DNA from: Cardinium endosymbiont of Culicoides punctatus | Lineage (GTDB): Bacteria; Bacteroidota; Bacteroidia; Cytophagales; Amoebophilaceae | Length of the DNA: 54,407 nucleotides | NCBI RefSeq assembly: GCF_004354815.1 | Contig: NZ_QWJI01000014.1 | Span: forward strand, 1 to 54,407 | Direction: 5' to 3' | Shown: positions 1 through 8,667 of the stretch, in pieces | Layout of the letters: the number at the start of each line of letters is the position of its first letter | How positions within the stretch are numbered: the stretch's first letter is position 1 | The notes under the pieces: model-generated | What the model saw: only the letters and a program-made list of their open reading frames with translations | Database searches by the model: none | Told to the model about the DNA's origin: nothing | Made by a program: the position numbers and the translations under genes

Positions 1-2273
1 TTTGATTTACTATGTCTTTTTAAGAATAGCGCCCAATCTGTAAATTTATTTATTATACTCTGAAAATCTTCTTTATATAACGGAGTGCTGTTATGTAAAA
101 AGGATATAGCTTGGGTTACATTGCTGACCACATTTTCTAAAATGGTCCCATTTTCTGCAATTACATCTTTGTCTCTTTTTTGCGTTATATCCAATCCATA
201 TGCGATTTCTTTAAGTTTCTGTTCTTCTTGAGCTTTCTGTTGGTCCTTTAGATAAATATTCTGCTTAATTAACAAATTATTTTGATTTTTAGTGTAAAAA
301 ATAATAAATAGCATAACTACACCGAATACTAAAACCAATGGCATGTTTTTGACACTTATTTGCAAGATTCCTTCTATTTCTAACTGGAAGATAGCATAAG
401 CAAGCATTGAAACGTTAAGCACCATAGCAGGTATGCTTACATAAGAGGGTAATATATATACAGTAAAAGCCAGGTGAACAAAAGCTAAAAATAAGGTAAA
501 AATAAGATTTGTACTATGTAACCAGTGAAAAGTAATGTCCATAGAAAGTGCAAAAAGCAGTCCTATAACCCAATACTTTCCAGATATATAACGGGTGCCA
601 CCCTTGTTTTGATGCATACCATAACAAAAAAAGATGAGGGCCGTTATTACTCTAAGTACATACCAATTTGTAAAATGATCTTTTCCAATTATAAAGAGAG
701 CAAACAGCGTGGTAATTCCAATATAAAAGGCCATTAACAACAGACTTTGATGATTAGGCTTAAGTTTCTCTAACTTACTACGGAGTTTTTCTTCTTCTTG
801 CATCCGCTTTTTTTTCCTTTCCTGTGCCTGTCTTTTTTGTTTAGCTTCATCATCCTCTTTCATCCATCCTGTACCTTCTGGCTGTGGACGTGAGTAATGT
901 GCAACCATCATGGCTATGCCATTAGCCAACATACAAAAAAAGGAACCATCTATATCTGTTTTTGGCTCACCCCATATTTTCCATGCTATCATAGTCAATG
1001 CCCCAGTAACCATACCTATCAGGGCAGTAGAGGAAGTACCTCGAAAGCTAAAAACAGCTAAGATAAAGGGGGCTGTAATGATTGGTATAGAACAAGCAAA
1101 TACCAGTTGCATTAGTTCTAGCAAATCTGTACAGTAAAATGTTAGTATCATGGCAGATAAACCTATAATTAGGGAAGTAAGCCTAATAAGTCCAAGCCCA
1201 TTTGAAGTAGTTGTTTGTTTATTACGTATACTTTTTAAAATATCATGGACAATTAAAACAGAACAAGTATTAAGCTCTGAATCAGCTGTAGACATGGTAA
1301 GCGCAAGTAGGCTCATACAAATGAGCCCTCTAAACAAGGGGTGTATGTTACCCATAATATATACCCAAACATCTTGTATAGATGAGTCTGGAAATGAAAC
1401 AAAAGCAGCTACTCCCACTAAGATTATGAAAATAACTATAAATAAGCGCAGTATACTAGAATACATAAAAACCCTTTCAGCTTGTATAGTACTAGAAGCC
1501 ATATAGATCCTTTGTATTGTTGGTGGTTTTATATAAGACACCATGCCAGCTAAAATTAATGCAATTATATTGATTAAATTAGTATTCCAATAAATTACAT
1601 TTGAAAATTGGAATTTTTCTTGTGTTTGTAAAAAGGTCAACGTCTCTCCCATTGACTGTCCCGTTTTTTGGAACATAAGCCAAGCTAATACAGGAATAAT
1701 TATTAAAAAGGTTATAAATTGCAGTGCATCTGTATAAGTTACTGCACGAATGCCTCCAAATGAAGAATAAAAAATAAGAATAAGTGTAGCAATAATAGTT
1801 ATAATTCTAGGATCAACCATATCTGTACACATACCGACGGTCAATGTTATTACATTAATTTGAATAGCAATAGTAGCAATAGCAGTAATGATGCAAGCTA
1901 TTGCAGTAATAACTCTTGGTATTTTTCCATATATGCGTCCAATACTTTCTGCCATAGAAAGGTGACCCATAAATAATGTCATACGTCTTGCAAGAACACT
2001 GATCATCCAAAAGTCTATACCTCCTCCTGCCACTATCGAAAATAATATCCAATATAAGCCTTGCTTATGGACTTGTTGTACGGTTCGTATTAATCCTCCT
2101 CCTCCAAAAATTGTAGCCAATACCGTAGCTACCAACGTAGCTGTGGAAAAATTTTTATGACCTACAGCATATTCTTTAAGGCTGGTCGTTTTTTTACTAA
2201 AGTAGACCCCTGTAGCCAACGTAAATAACAAAAAGGTTATTACCATAATAAGTGGAAGATTGGATAGTATCAT
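1..2273 (-). CDS. Sodium:solute symporter with C-terminal sensor-kinase-like extension (3' end beyond window)
   Basis: The frame is open for 757 codons from an ATG at 2273 down to the window edge, with no stop, so the C-terminus is missing. Residues 1 to about 440 are hydrophobic and read as a member of the SSS (PutP-like) family. A GGGG segment follows the first helices, and the family's MSTADS motif lies near residue 325. A charged coiled stretch rich in K, E, R and Q (residues 470-500) follows, then a second membrane block (510-665), and then a second coiled stretch. This layout is typical of CbrA-like proteins that fuse a symporter to a histidine kinase. The kinase core (H-box, ATP-binding domain) would lie outside the window, so sensor function is inference. 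I checked the frame line by line and saw no frameshift. The upstream 800 bp holds no other gene. Confidence 0.85.
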   Translation of the reverse strand, partial: MILSNLPLIMVITFLLFTLATGVYFSKKTTSLKEYAVGHKNFSTATLVATVLATIFGGGGLIRTVQQVHKQGLYWILFSIVAGGGIDFWMISVLARRMTLFMGHLSMAESIGRIYGKIPRVITAIACIITAIATIAIQINVITLTVGMCTDMVDPRIITIIATLILIFYSSFGGIRAVTYTDALQFITFLIIIPVLAWLMFQKTGQSMGETLTFLQTQEKFQFSNVIYWNTNLINIIALILAGMVSYIKPPTIQRIYMASSTIQAERVFMYSSILRLFIVIFIILVGVAAFVSFPDSSIQDVWVYIMGNIHPLFRGLICMSLLALTMSTADSELNTCSVLIVHDILKSIRNKQTTTSNGLGLIRLTSLIIGLSAMILTFYCTDLLELMQLVFACSIPIITAPFILAVFSFRGTSSTALIGMVTGALTMIAWKIWGEPKTDIDGSFFCMLANGIAMMVAHYSRPQPEGTGWMKEDDEAKQKRQAQERKKKRMQEEEKLRSKLEKLKPNHQSLLLMAFYIGITTLFALFIIGKDHFTNWYVLRVITALIFFCYGMHQNKGGTRYISGKYWVIGLLFALSMDITFHWLHSTNLIFTLFLAFVHLAFTVYILPSYVSIPAMVLNVSMLAYAIFQLEIEGILQISVKNMPLVLVFGVVMLFIIFYTKNQNNLLIKQNIYLKDQQKAQEEQKLKEIAYGLDITQKRDKDVIAENGTILENVVSNVTQAISFLHNSTPLYKEDFQSIINKFTDWALFLKRHSKS

Positions 2274-2827
2274 AGGAAATCTTGTGTTAAATGTTAAAAA
2301 GGTTATATAAATGTTTTAATTTTCAACTGTTTTCTAGACACCTTATATTTAGTACTTCTTAGCAGAAGATATTATAGGTAACTTATTTAACAAAATCAAG
2401 TTTTTATTTTAAAATTTATTAAAATATAAAATTGGTGGCTTAGATGATGGTTTAAATATATCAAAACTTTCGCACTTTTATCCAACATACGTTTACCAGC
2501 GTAATTGTAAAAACATATGCAAATAAAATGAAATTATAACATTCATTATTAATATAAAATAAATCGTTATATCTGCTTGGCTGGCTTAGCATCATATGTT
2601 TAACCACCATTTCGATAGATATGCATTGAACAGAAATTTACATATTATGTAATCCAATCAAGAAATTGGGAAGTGAAATACTTGAGCAATATATTTGATC
2701 TGTTACATACGAAAGCTTCCTTGTAGTATCTATAAAAAGTGTTATATTTGTTGGATATATGGGCCACTTCAGAAAAAGACTTTTTTGTGAGGTTTGTCGA
2801 TATTTTTAATACTTTGTCTAAAGAAAT
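2274..2827. other. Intergenic stretch without a recognisable gene
   Basis: No convincing ORF on either strand. It holds the promoter region of the minus-strand symporter. A short motif near 2468 (ACTTTCGCAC) recurs near 29023 (reverse complement) and, with one change, near 45806. A segment near 2446 (GATGGTTTAAATATAT) resembles the left arm of the inverted-repeat element at 19270. These look like remnants of small mobile elements. I see no RNA gene. Confidence 0.5.
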
Positions 2828-3015
2828 GTAATTACCCAGGGTTCCCTGTGCTCTGCATACAACGGTTGTTGTCTTTGGAATTGATTTGTAATAAAATATA
2901 AAATTCGTGGTAAAAATTTTGGTAGTAGATTTCCCAATATGTTAAAATTGATAAAAATATTTATATTTAACAATCAGTTTTTTTATAAAATTTAAAAAAG
3001 GCACCTGGGTAGTTA
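2828..3015. mobile_element. MITE-like element, copy A, with 9-bp target-site duplication
   Basis: About 188 bp with terminal inverted repeats. The left end reads TAATTACCCAGG and the complement of the right end reads TAACTACCCAGG. The element is flanked by a perfect 9-bp direct repeat TAAAGAAAT at 2819-2827 and 3016-3024, the mark of a transposition event. It has no coding capacity. A second full-length copy in inverted orientation lies at 28626-28811 and a decayed one ends at 13981. A 9-bp duplication would suit mobilisation by an IS4-like or similar transposase, but the partner element is not in the window. Confidence 0.8.
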
Positions 3016-3080
3016 TAAAGAAATAAGAATTATAATAGGGAAGACTTCTTCTTAATTAATTTTGATAGATTTTTTTACAT

Positions 3081-3545
3081 ATGCTAGAAAATAGATTTAT
3101 AAATAATACATTCATTCAGGCTATAATACAAGGGAGAGTAACGTTTTCGATAATTAAACCAGATGCTGTTAGGGCCCATCATGTGGGAACAATTATATCC
3201 ATGATAGAAAAAGCGGGCTTTACTATCAAAGCCATGTCTATGACCCATCTTAAAGAAACAGAGGCTCAGGATTTTTATAAAGTACATGCAAATCGTCCAT
3301 TCTATAAAGATTTGTGTTTGTTTATGGCTTCTGGCCCTATCGTTGTAATGGTATTGGAGAAAGATAATGCAATTCCAAGTTTTCGCAAGTTAATGGGGAC
3401 AACCAATCCGTTAGATGCTGAAGAGGGAACAATTAGAAAAATGTTTGCACGATCAATAGATGAAAATGCCATTCATGGATCAGATGGATATGAAACAGCA
3501 GCTGAGGAAATAGCTTTCTTTTTCCCTAGTAATTATATAAAATAA
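3081..3545 (+). CDS. ndk: Nucleoside diphosphate kinase
   Basis: Transfers the gamma-phosphate from ATP to nucleoside diphosphates through a phosphohistidine. The 154-residue product has the KPDAV segment at 26-30 and the active-site signature NAIHGSD, with catalytic His at about 132. It is slightly longer than the usual 138-145 residues because about 15 residues precede the first strand. No later in-frame ATG precedes the conserved RVTFSIIKPDAV segment, so the start at 3081 stands. The gene is transcribed alone. It starts about 65 bp after the MITE-like element at 2828, so its promoter may lie in or next to that insertion. Confidence 0.95.
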   Translation: MLENRFINNTFIQAIIQGRVTFSIIKPDAVRAHHVGTIISMIEKAGFTIKAMSMTHLKETEAQDFYKVHANRPFYKDLCLFMASGPIVVMVLEKDNAIPSFRKLMGTTNPLDAEEGTIRKMFARSIDENAIHGSDGYETAAEEIAFFFPSNYIK

Positions 3546-3578
3546 ATTATTGTGGGATACCTGATGGGTTGTATTTAG

Positions 3579-3663
3579 ACTTCTTTCGAAACACATTATG
3601 TAATTCCATTTTATTATAGTCTCATCAACAAATATAAGACCTCAGGTTAGTTTCGAAAGAAGT
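3579..3663. repeat. 14-bp perfect inverted repeat enclosing 57 bp
   Basis: The arms are ACTTCTTTCGAAAC at 3579-3592 and its exact complement at 3650-3663. They sit between ndk and mnmG. The loop is long and there is no T run, so an intrinsic terminator is unlikely. It could be a very small inverted-repeat element, a deleted IS reduced to its ends, or a protein-binding pair. I see no target duplication. Confidence 0.6.
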
Positions 3664-3839
3664 TTGTGATCACCTTTTTGGAGATTTTTCCTAACATTAT
3701 CAGTAAATTTTGTTGTTTCATTCCCGTGCAACAAAATAATATTTCTATATTGTATTCGAAGTTCTTTATGCCAAATAAAGTAATGATTGCTTGTAACTTT
3801 ATAAGTTGTTGATCATTTTGTTTTATGATCTTTGGTATC

Positions 3840-3855
3840 TGTTCCACGTGAAACA
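3840..3855. promoter_or_regulatory. parS centromere site (ParB binding)
   Basis: TGTTCCACGTGAAACA matches the 16-bp parS sequence known from Bacillus subtilis and conserved widely across bacteria. It ends 9 bp before the mnmG start codon and lies about 2.4 kb from parA/parB in this window, so a cognate ParB is available. Chromosomal parS sites cluster near the replication origin, which suggests that this region is origin-proximal. The site also overlaps the mnmG leader, so ParB binding could affect mnmG transcription; that is inference. Confidence 0.9.
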
Positions 3856-3864
3856 TTTTAAAAA

Positions 3865-5721
3865 ATGCCGGTTAAATATGATATTATTGTAGTTGGTGCT
3901 GGGCATGCGGGTTGTGAAGCATCTGTAGCCGCCTCTAAAATGGGTGCTAAGGTATTGCTCATTACGATGAGCATGAATACTATTGGCCAGATGTCCTGCA
4001 ACCCTGCCATGGGTGGCATTGCAAAAGGGCAACTTGTTCGAGAGATAGATGCCCTAGGGGGATTTTCTGGAATAGTATCAGATCGATCTGCGATCCAGTT
4101 TAGGATGCTTAATACATCTAAAGGACCTGCTATGTGGAGCCCTCGAACACAAAATGACAGAAGGCTTTTTTCGGAATATTGGAAAATGGCACTTGAATCA
4201 TTGCCTAATCTGTTTTTTTTGCAAGATATGGTTACAGCTCTTCTTGTACAAGGAGGCACTGTGGTTGGTGTTAAAACAGCTTTAGGCCTAGAGATCGAGA
4301 GCAGGGCTGTAATTCTAACAAATGGAACTTTTTTAAATGGACTTATCCATATTGGTGAACAAAAGACTTCCGGAGGGCGTTCTACGGAAAAAGCGGCTAC
4401 AGGGATAACAGAACAATTGCAAAAACTGGGCTTTGAAACAGGTAGAATGAAGACCGGAACTCCCCCTCGTATAGATGGGAGAACGTTAGACTATAGTAAA
4501 ATGGAAGAACAACCTGGAGATGATTTGCCCAGTACTTTTTCCTTTTTCAATTCTACACCATTATCTAAACAAAAAAGTTGTCATATCACTTATACCAACA
4601 ATAAAGTCCATGACATCATTCGCGAGAATCTATCACGCTCTCCTATGTACAATGGGCAAATACAGACCCGAGGACCTCGTTACTGCCCTTCTATAGAAGA
4701 TAAAATATATAGATTTGCAGATAAAGAGCGGCATCAAATTTTTGTAGAACCAGAAGGTTGGCATACTACTCAGATTTATGTCAATGGATTGTCAACCTCA
4801 TTGCCATATGATGTTCAACTTAAAATGTTACGATTGATCGTTGGATTTGAAAATGTAGAAATGCTATGTCCTGGTTATGCTATTGAATACGATTATTTCC
4901 CTCCTACACAACTAAATCATACATTGGAAACACAATTGATTCAAAATCTATATTTTGCTGGCCAAATTAATGGCACTACTGGGTATGAGGAGGCTGCCTG
5001 TCAAGGTCTAATGGCAGGTATTAATGCCTATAGAAAAATTAATGCATTGCATCCAATCATATTAAAAAGATCAGATGCCTATATCGGTGTATTAATAGAT
5101 GATTTAGTAAATAAGGGGACAGAAGAGCCTTACAGAATGTTTACTTCACGTGCAGAATTTAGAATTTTACTCAGACAGGATAATGCTGACCTCCGCTTAA
5201 CAGAATTAGGGCATTCTATAGGTTTGGCTGAAGATGAGCGTTTCCAAAAAATATGTCAAAAAAAAGAATATATAGCATCTATTTTAGGCTTCTTGAAAAA
5301 ATGGAAAATTAAGACATGTGAAATTAATACAAAACTCGAAGCTGCAGGTACATGTTTAATTACAGAAACACAATCTGCTTATACACTACTCAAAAGACCT
5401 GAACTAAATCTTCATGATCTTATAGACTTAGATCATAAAGGGATATTAACTGCTTATACACAAGAAATACTACAGCAAGTTGAAATTCAAATTAAATATG
5501 AAAGCTATTCTATTAAAGAAAAAGAGCTTGTAGAAAAAGCAGAAAGATTAGAGCATTATAAAATCCCATTTGATTTTGACTATACTTTGTTGAAGTCACT
5601 TTCTGCAGAGGGACGTGAGAAGTTGCAGAAAAGGAAGCCTGCTACTTTAGGTCAAGCTGCTCGCATTAGTGGAGTAAGCCCATCCGACATCTCTATATTA
5701 ATGGTGTATTTAGGACGATAA
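3865..5721 (+). CDS. mnmG: tRNA uridine-5-carboxymethylaminomethyl(34) synthesis enzyme MnmG
   Basis: FAD-dependent partner of MnmE in modifying wobble U34 of several tRNAs. The 618-residue length is normal for the family. The N-terminus carries the FAD-binding GAGHAGCEA at 11-19. The family signature [11 protein letters not shown] is near 270-280 and [13 protein letters not shown] is near 367-380. The ATG at 3865 gives the standard N-terminus. The gene stands next to parS and upstream of parA/parB, echoing the mnmG/gidA-soj-spo0J order seen near the origin in many bacteria. A 540-bp gap separates it from parA, so the two are probably transcribed separately. mnmE is not in the window. Confidence 0.97.
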   Translation: MPVKYDIIVVGAGHAGCEASVAASKMGAKVLLITMSMNTIGQMSCNPAMGGIAKGQLVREIDALGGFSGIVSDRSAIQFRMLNTSKGPAMWSPRTQNDRRLFSEYWKMALESLPNLFFLQDMVTALLVQGGTVVGVKTALGLEIESRAVILTNGTFLNGLIHIGEQKTSGGRSTEKAATGITEQLQKLGFETGRMKTGTPPRIDGRTLDYSKMEEQPGDDLPSTFSFFNSTPLSKQKSCHITYTNNKVHDIIRENLSRSPMYNGQIQTRGPRYCPSIEDKIYRFADKERHQIFVEPEGWHTTQIYVNGLSTSLPYDVQLKMLRLIVGFENVEMLCPGYAIEYDYFPPTQLNHTLETQLIQNLYFAGQINGTTGYEEAACQGLMAGINAYRKINALHPIILKRSDAYIGVLIDDLVNKGTEEPYRMFTSRAEFRILLRQDNADLRLTELGHSIGLAEDERFQKICQKKEYIASILGFLKKWKIKTCEINTKLEAAGTCLITETQSAYTLLKRPELNLHDLIDLDHKGILTAYTQEILQQVEIQIKYESYSIKEKELVEKAERLEHYKIPFDFDYTLLKSLSAEGREKLQKRKPATLGQAARISGVSPSDISILMVYLGR

Positions 5722-5758
5722 ACAAACAGCAAAAAGATACTCCGTGCTTGAAAATACC

Positions 5759-5815
5759 ATGCTTACACTATTAGGAAAGATATATATATCACCAACATGA
5801 GGTTAGTGTAAGCAT
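5759..5815. repeat. 12-bp inverted repeat in the mnmG-parA gap
   Basis: The arms ATGCTTACACTA (5759-5770) and TAGTGTAAGCAT (5804-5815) are perfectly complementary across a 33-nt AT-rich spacer, starting 38 bp after the mnmG stop. There is no T run, so it is not a standard terminator. It may be a structured 3' end, a small RNA or an operator pair. The 5722-6260 gap otherwise holds only the terminator-like hairpin at 5963 and no convincing ORF. Confidence 0.5.
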
Positions 5816-5962
5816 TCCTTTATTGTAGCAACCATGTAGATCCTTACTTTTTGCTAAGAGATATGTTAATATAATAAACTGCAGGAGTTAATGTAGGGGT
5901 GTAAAGAGCAAAAAATAATGAGTGTCTTTGCCATCTCATACTAATTGTAAGCAAAATATATT

Positions 5963-6010
5963 AGACCATATATAGGCAAATACCTTTGATATATTGGTCT
6001 TTTTTTTTTA
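5963..6010 (+). terminator. Probable intrinsic terminator upstream of parA
   Basis: AGACCATATAT and ATATTGGTCT pair with one slipped base around a loop of about 17 nt, followed directly by nine T residues at 6001-6009. It lies 240 bp after mnmG and 250 bp before parA. It could end the mnmG transcript or a short RNA made from the gap. Confidence 0.6.
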
Positions 6011-6260
6011 TTTTGCCAAATAGGGGGATATGTAAGTCAGTATTATTTGGGTAATATAAACCACCAAGAAAAAAGATAACGTATATATTTTTCTGGATGT
6101 GATTTGTGTTATTTTGTTTATTGTCTGATTATTAGTGATTTTTTATTATATTTTCTTATAAGTTATATAAAGACAGATAAAAGATATTTTGGTAGGCAGT
6201 TAATAAGGTATATTAATATAATTAAGTATAAAACTTTATGCGAAATAAATCGCAATATGT

Positions 6261-7034
6261 ATGGGAAAGATTATAGCGATTGTAAATCAAAAAGGTGGAG
6301 TTGGTAAAACTACTACTGCTATAAACCTGGCCGCTAGCCTTGCTGTGTTAGAAAAGAAAACCCTTCTTATTGATGTTGATCCACAAGCAAATGGCACATC
6401 CGGGATTGGCGTAAAACCAGAAGATGTAGAATATAGTATTTATGAATGTATTGTAGATGCTGTGGGTCCTAAGTCCCTTATTAAAGAAACCAGTATCTCA
6501 AATTTAGATCTTTTGCCCTCTCATATTAATTTAGTTGGTGCTGAAGTAGAAATGGTAAATTTTAAAAATAGAGAGGGGCGTATCAAAGAATCTCTTAAGT
6601 CTATACTTCCAATTTATGACTATGTCATAATTGATTGTGCCCCTTCATTAGGTCTAATAACTATTAATGCCCTTACTGCTGCAGATTCTTTAATCATACC
6701 CGTTCAGTGTGAATATTTTGCATTAGAAGGATTAGGTAAATTATTGAATACCACAAAAATTATACAGTCCCGACTAAATCCTAATCTTGAAATAGAAGGG
6801 ATATTGATGACAATGTATGATGCACGGTTACGTTTAGCCAATCAAATTGTGGCAGAGGTCAAAAAACATTTCCAAAACATGGTTTTTGAAACAATTATTC
6901 CAAGAAATATCAAACTAAGTGAAGCACCCAGTTTTGGTATGCCCGCAATAACTTATGATGCAGAAAGTAAAGGTGCTATTAGCTATCTTAATCTTGCTGA
7001 AGAAATTATTAGTAGAAAGAAAACAGTAGTTTAA
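6261..7034 (+). CDS. parA: Chromosome partitioning ATPase ParA (Soj)
   Basis: Walker-type ATPase that binds DNA non-specifically when ATP-bound and drives segregation of ParB-parS complexes. The 257 residues show the deviant Walker A KGGVGKTT at 11-18, the DVDPQAN segment at 38-44, and a Walker B strand VIIDCAPS near 122-129. The start at 6261 gives the usual family N-terminus (GKIIAIVNQKGG). parB follows after 19 bp, so the two form an operon. A perfect parS lies at 3840. Confidence 0.97.
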   Translation: MGKIIAIVNQKGGVGKTTTAINLAASLAVLEKKTLLIDVDPQANGTSGIGVKPEDVEYSIYECIVDAVGPKSLIKETSISNLDLLPSHINLVGAEVEMVNFKNREGRIKESLKSILPIYDYVIIDCAPSLGLITINALTAADSLIIPVQCEYFALEGLGKLLNTTKIIQSRLNPNLEIEGILMTMYDARLRLANQIVAEVKKHFQNMVFETIIPRNIKLSEAPSFGMPAITYDAESKGAISYLNLAEEIISRKKTVV

Positions 7035-7053
7035 CTTTTACCCCATTATCCAA

Positions 7054-7962
7054 TTGGAAGCTATGCAACCAAAAAAAGGGAACCACAAAAGTGTATTAGG
7101 TAGGGGGTTAAGCGCCTTACTTCAGGATTCTCATACACCAATACATTCATACAATAAGAGAGACTCTTTTGAATTTATTAGTACGGAATTAATTGAAATT
7201 AATCCCTTTCAACCTCGTCAAGACTTTTGTGAAAAAGCATTACATGAGTTAAGTGAATCTATAAAGATTCATGGTATTATACAGCCTCTCACTGTTCGTA
7301 AATTGGACAATGGTACGTATCAATTAGTAGCTGGAGAACGTCGTTTGCGTGCTGCTAAATTAGCAGGCTTGGTAGAATTACCAGCTTATGTACGGACTAC
7401 AGATGACCAGCAAATGTTAGAAATTGCACTGATTGAAAATATTCAACGTGAATCTCTAAATGCCATTGAAATTGCCCTTAGCTACCAACGTTTATTAACT
7501 GAATGTAAGTTAACCCAAGAAGAACTTGCACAACGTGTGGGAAAGGATAGGACCACTGTAAATAATTATCTCCGTTTACTGAAACTACCACCTGATATAC
7601 AAATTGCCTTGAGAGATCAAAAAATTTCTATGGGCCATGCAAGAGCACTTATTAATCTAAACACACCAGCAGCTCAATTGAGTTTACTGAAAAAAATCAT
7701 TGAATTAGGCATTTCAGTAAGGGAAGTAGAGAAATTGGTACAAAATCTATCTACAACCCATTCTAAGAAGGCTGTTCAAAACATACCCCTACATTCATCT
7801 TTTAAGACCACACTGAAAAACACTACTATGCAATTGGAACAACAATTTAATACAAAAATAGTGATCAAAACAGATGCCCAAAAACAGGGCCAAGGGGAAA
7901 TTAAGATTTCATTTGGTTCAGAAGAAGAACTACAAAGAATTGTTTCCATCCTTTCCAAGTAA
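7054..7962 (+). CDS. parB: Chromosome partitioning protein ParB (Spo0J)
   Basis: CTP-dependent DNA clamp that loads at parS. The 302 residues hold LGRGLSALL near 15-23, the N-terminal ParB domain with INPFQPRQ at 49-56, the CTP-binding motif GERRLRAAK at 94-102 and ENIQR at 128-132. A helix-turn-helix that reads parS lies around 150-185, followed by a C-terminal dimerisation part. An alternative start three codons later (7063) would remove only MEA. The gene follows parA directly, and the next gene starts 8 bp after its stop. All three genes therefore look co-transcribed, the arrangement common in Bacteroidota. Confidence 0.96.
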   Translation: MEAMQPKKGNHKSVLGRGLSALLQDSHTPIHSYNKRDSFEFISTELIEINPFQPRQDFCEKALHELSESIKIHGIIQPLTVRKLDNGTYQLVAGERRLRAAKLAGLVELPAYVRTTDDQQMLEIALIENIQRESLNAIEIALSYQRLLTECKLTQEELAQRVGKDRTTVNNYLRLLKLPPDIQIALRDQKISMGHARALINLNTPAAQLSLLKKIIELGISVREVEKLVQNLSTTHSKKAVQNIPLHSSFKTTLKNTTMQLEQQFNTKIVIKTDAQKQGQGEIKISFGSEEELQRIVSILSK

Positions 7963-7970
7963 CCACAAAC

Positions 7971-8636
7971 ATGAATAAACTGTATATCTTTTTTATGACA
8001 TTCATTGGAAGTATGCTTTTTTTGGATTTAAGTATAGCTTCTACCTCTAATGAATCTTTATTATGTACTACTAAAAGAAAACTACTTAGTGAAACACAAT
8101 CATACGCTCCTAGGCTTAGTATGCTAAGTATTACAACGCCAGATAAGTCAGATGAAGAAACATTGCAACGTAAGACCATGCAGATGAATGCTATGGTCCA
8201 ACGTTCTTGGATCTCTTCTATGGTTATACCTGGTTTAGGACAAGTGTACAACAAACATTATTGGAAAGTCCCTTGTATTTACTTAGGATTTGCAATGCTT
8301 GGCTACAGGATACATGCAGAACATCAAGAAATGAATTCCCATAAACGTACGTTGCTTGTAACTAGTAGTAATAACGACCAAAAAAAAATACAAACTTTGC
8401 CTCTAGTTCCCTATACACAAAAACGTATTAATGATTGTAAACGTACCCGCAACTTATTCATTATGATTGCAGCTGCTTGGTATCTATTAAATGTATTTGA
8501 TGCTTATGCAGGTGCTCACGATAAAATGGTTAATTTTACAGATGATATTGGAATAGATCCTGAAATAAAAACAAGTTCTAGTCAACCAGCTGCTGATGCT
8601 GCAATGGTTTGTTTTTCTTTGCCTGTTTATTTCTAA
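7971..8636 (+). CDS. DUF5683-domain membrane protein
   Basis: A 221-residue protein of unknown function. It starts with a signal-peptide-like helix (residues 3-23). A stretch around 80-110, [20 protein letters not shown], followed by a hydrophobic segment, is the hallmark of the DUF5683 family, which in Bacteroidota commonly sits right after parB. A second membrane helix lies near 160-180. The family is small and uncharacterised, so I assign no function. The gene starts 8 bp after parB, and a longer reading of the next ORF would overlap its 3' end. Confidence 0.85.
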   Translation: MNKLYIFFMTFIGSMLFLDLSIASTSNESLLCTTKRKLLSETQSYAPRLSMLSITTPDKSDEETLQRKTMQMNAMVQRSWISSMVIPGLGQVYNKHYWKVPCIYLGFAMLGYRIHAEHQEMNSHKRTLLVTSSNNDQKKIQTLPLVPYTQKRINDCKRTRNLFIMIAAAWYLLNVFDAYAGAHDKMVNFTDDIGIDPEIKTSSSQPAADAAMVCFSLPVYF

Positions 8637-8667
8637 TAAATTAAGTCTAGACGCTTCTCAAAACGCT

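Noticed and set aside
910-1506. Two plus-strand ORFs of 75 and 118 codons
   Set aside because: They are antisense to the well-supported symporter frame, which I verified across the whole interval.
3647-3856. 69-codon minus-strand ORF starting MFHVEQ
   Set aside because: The MFHVEQ start is simply the parS sequence read on the minus strand. There is no family-like content.
6104-6307. 67-codon plus-strand ORF before parA
   Set aside because: It overlaps the parA start in another frame, has low-complexity AT-rich composition and no recognisable features.
8596-8667. Longer start for parE
   Set aside because: It overlaps the preceding gene and adds a hydrophobic segment not found in ParE. The ATG at 8668 gives the family N-terminus.
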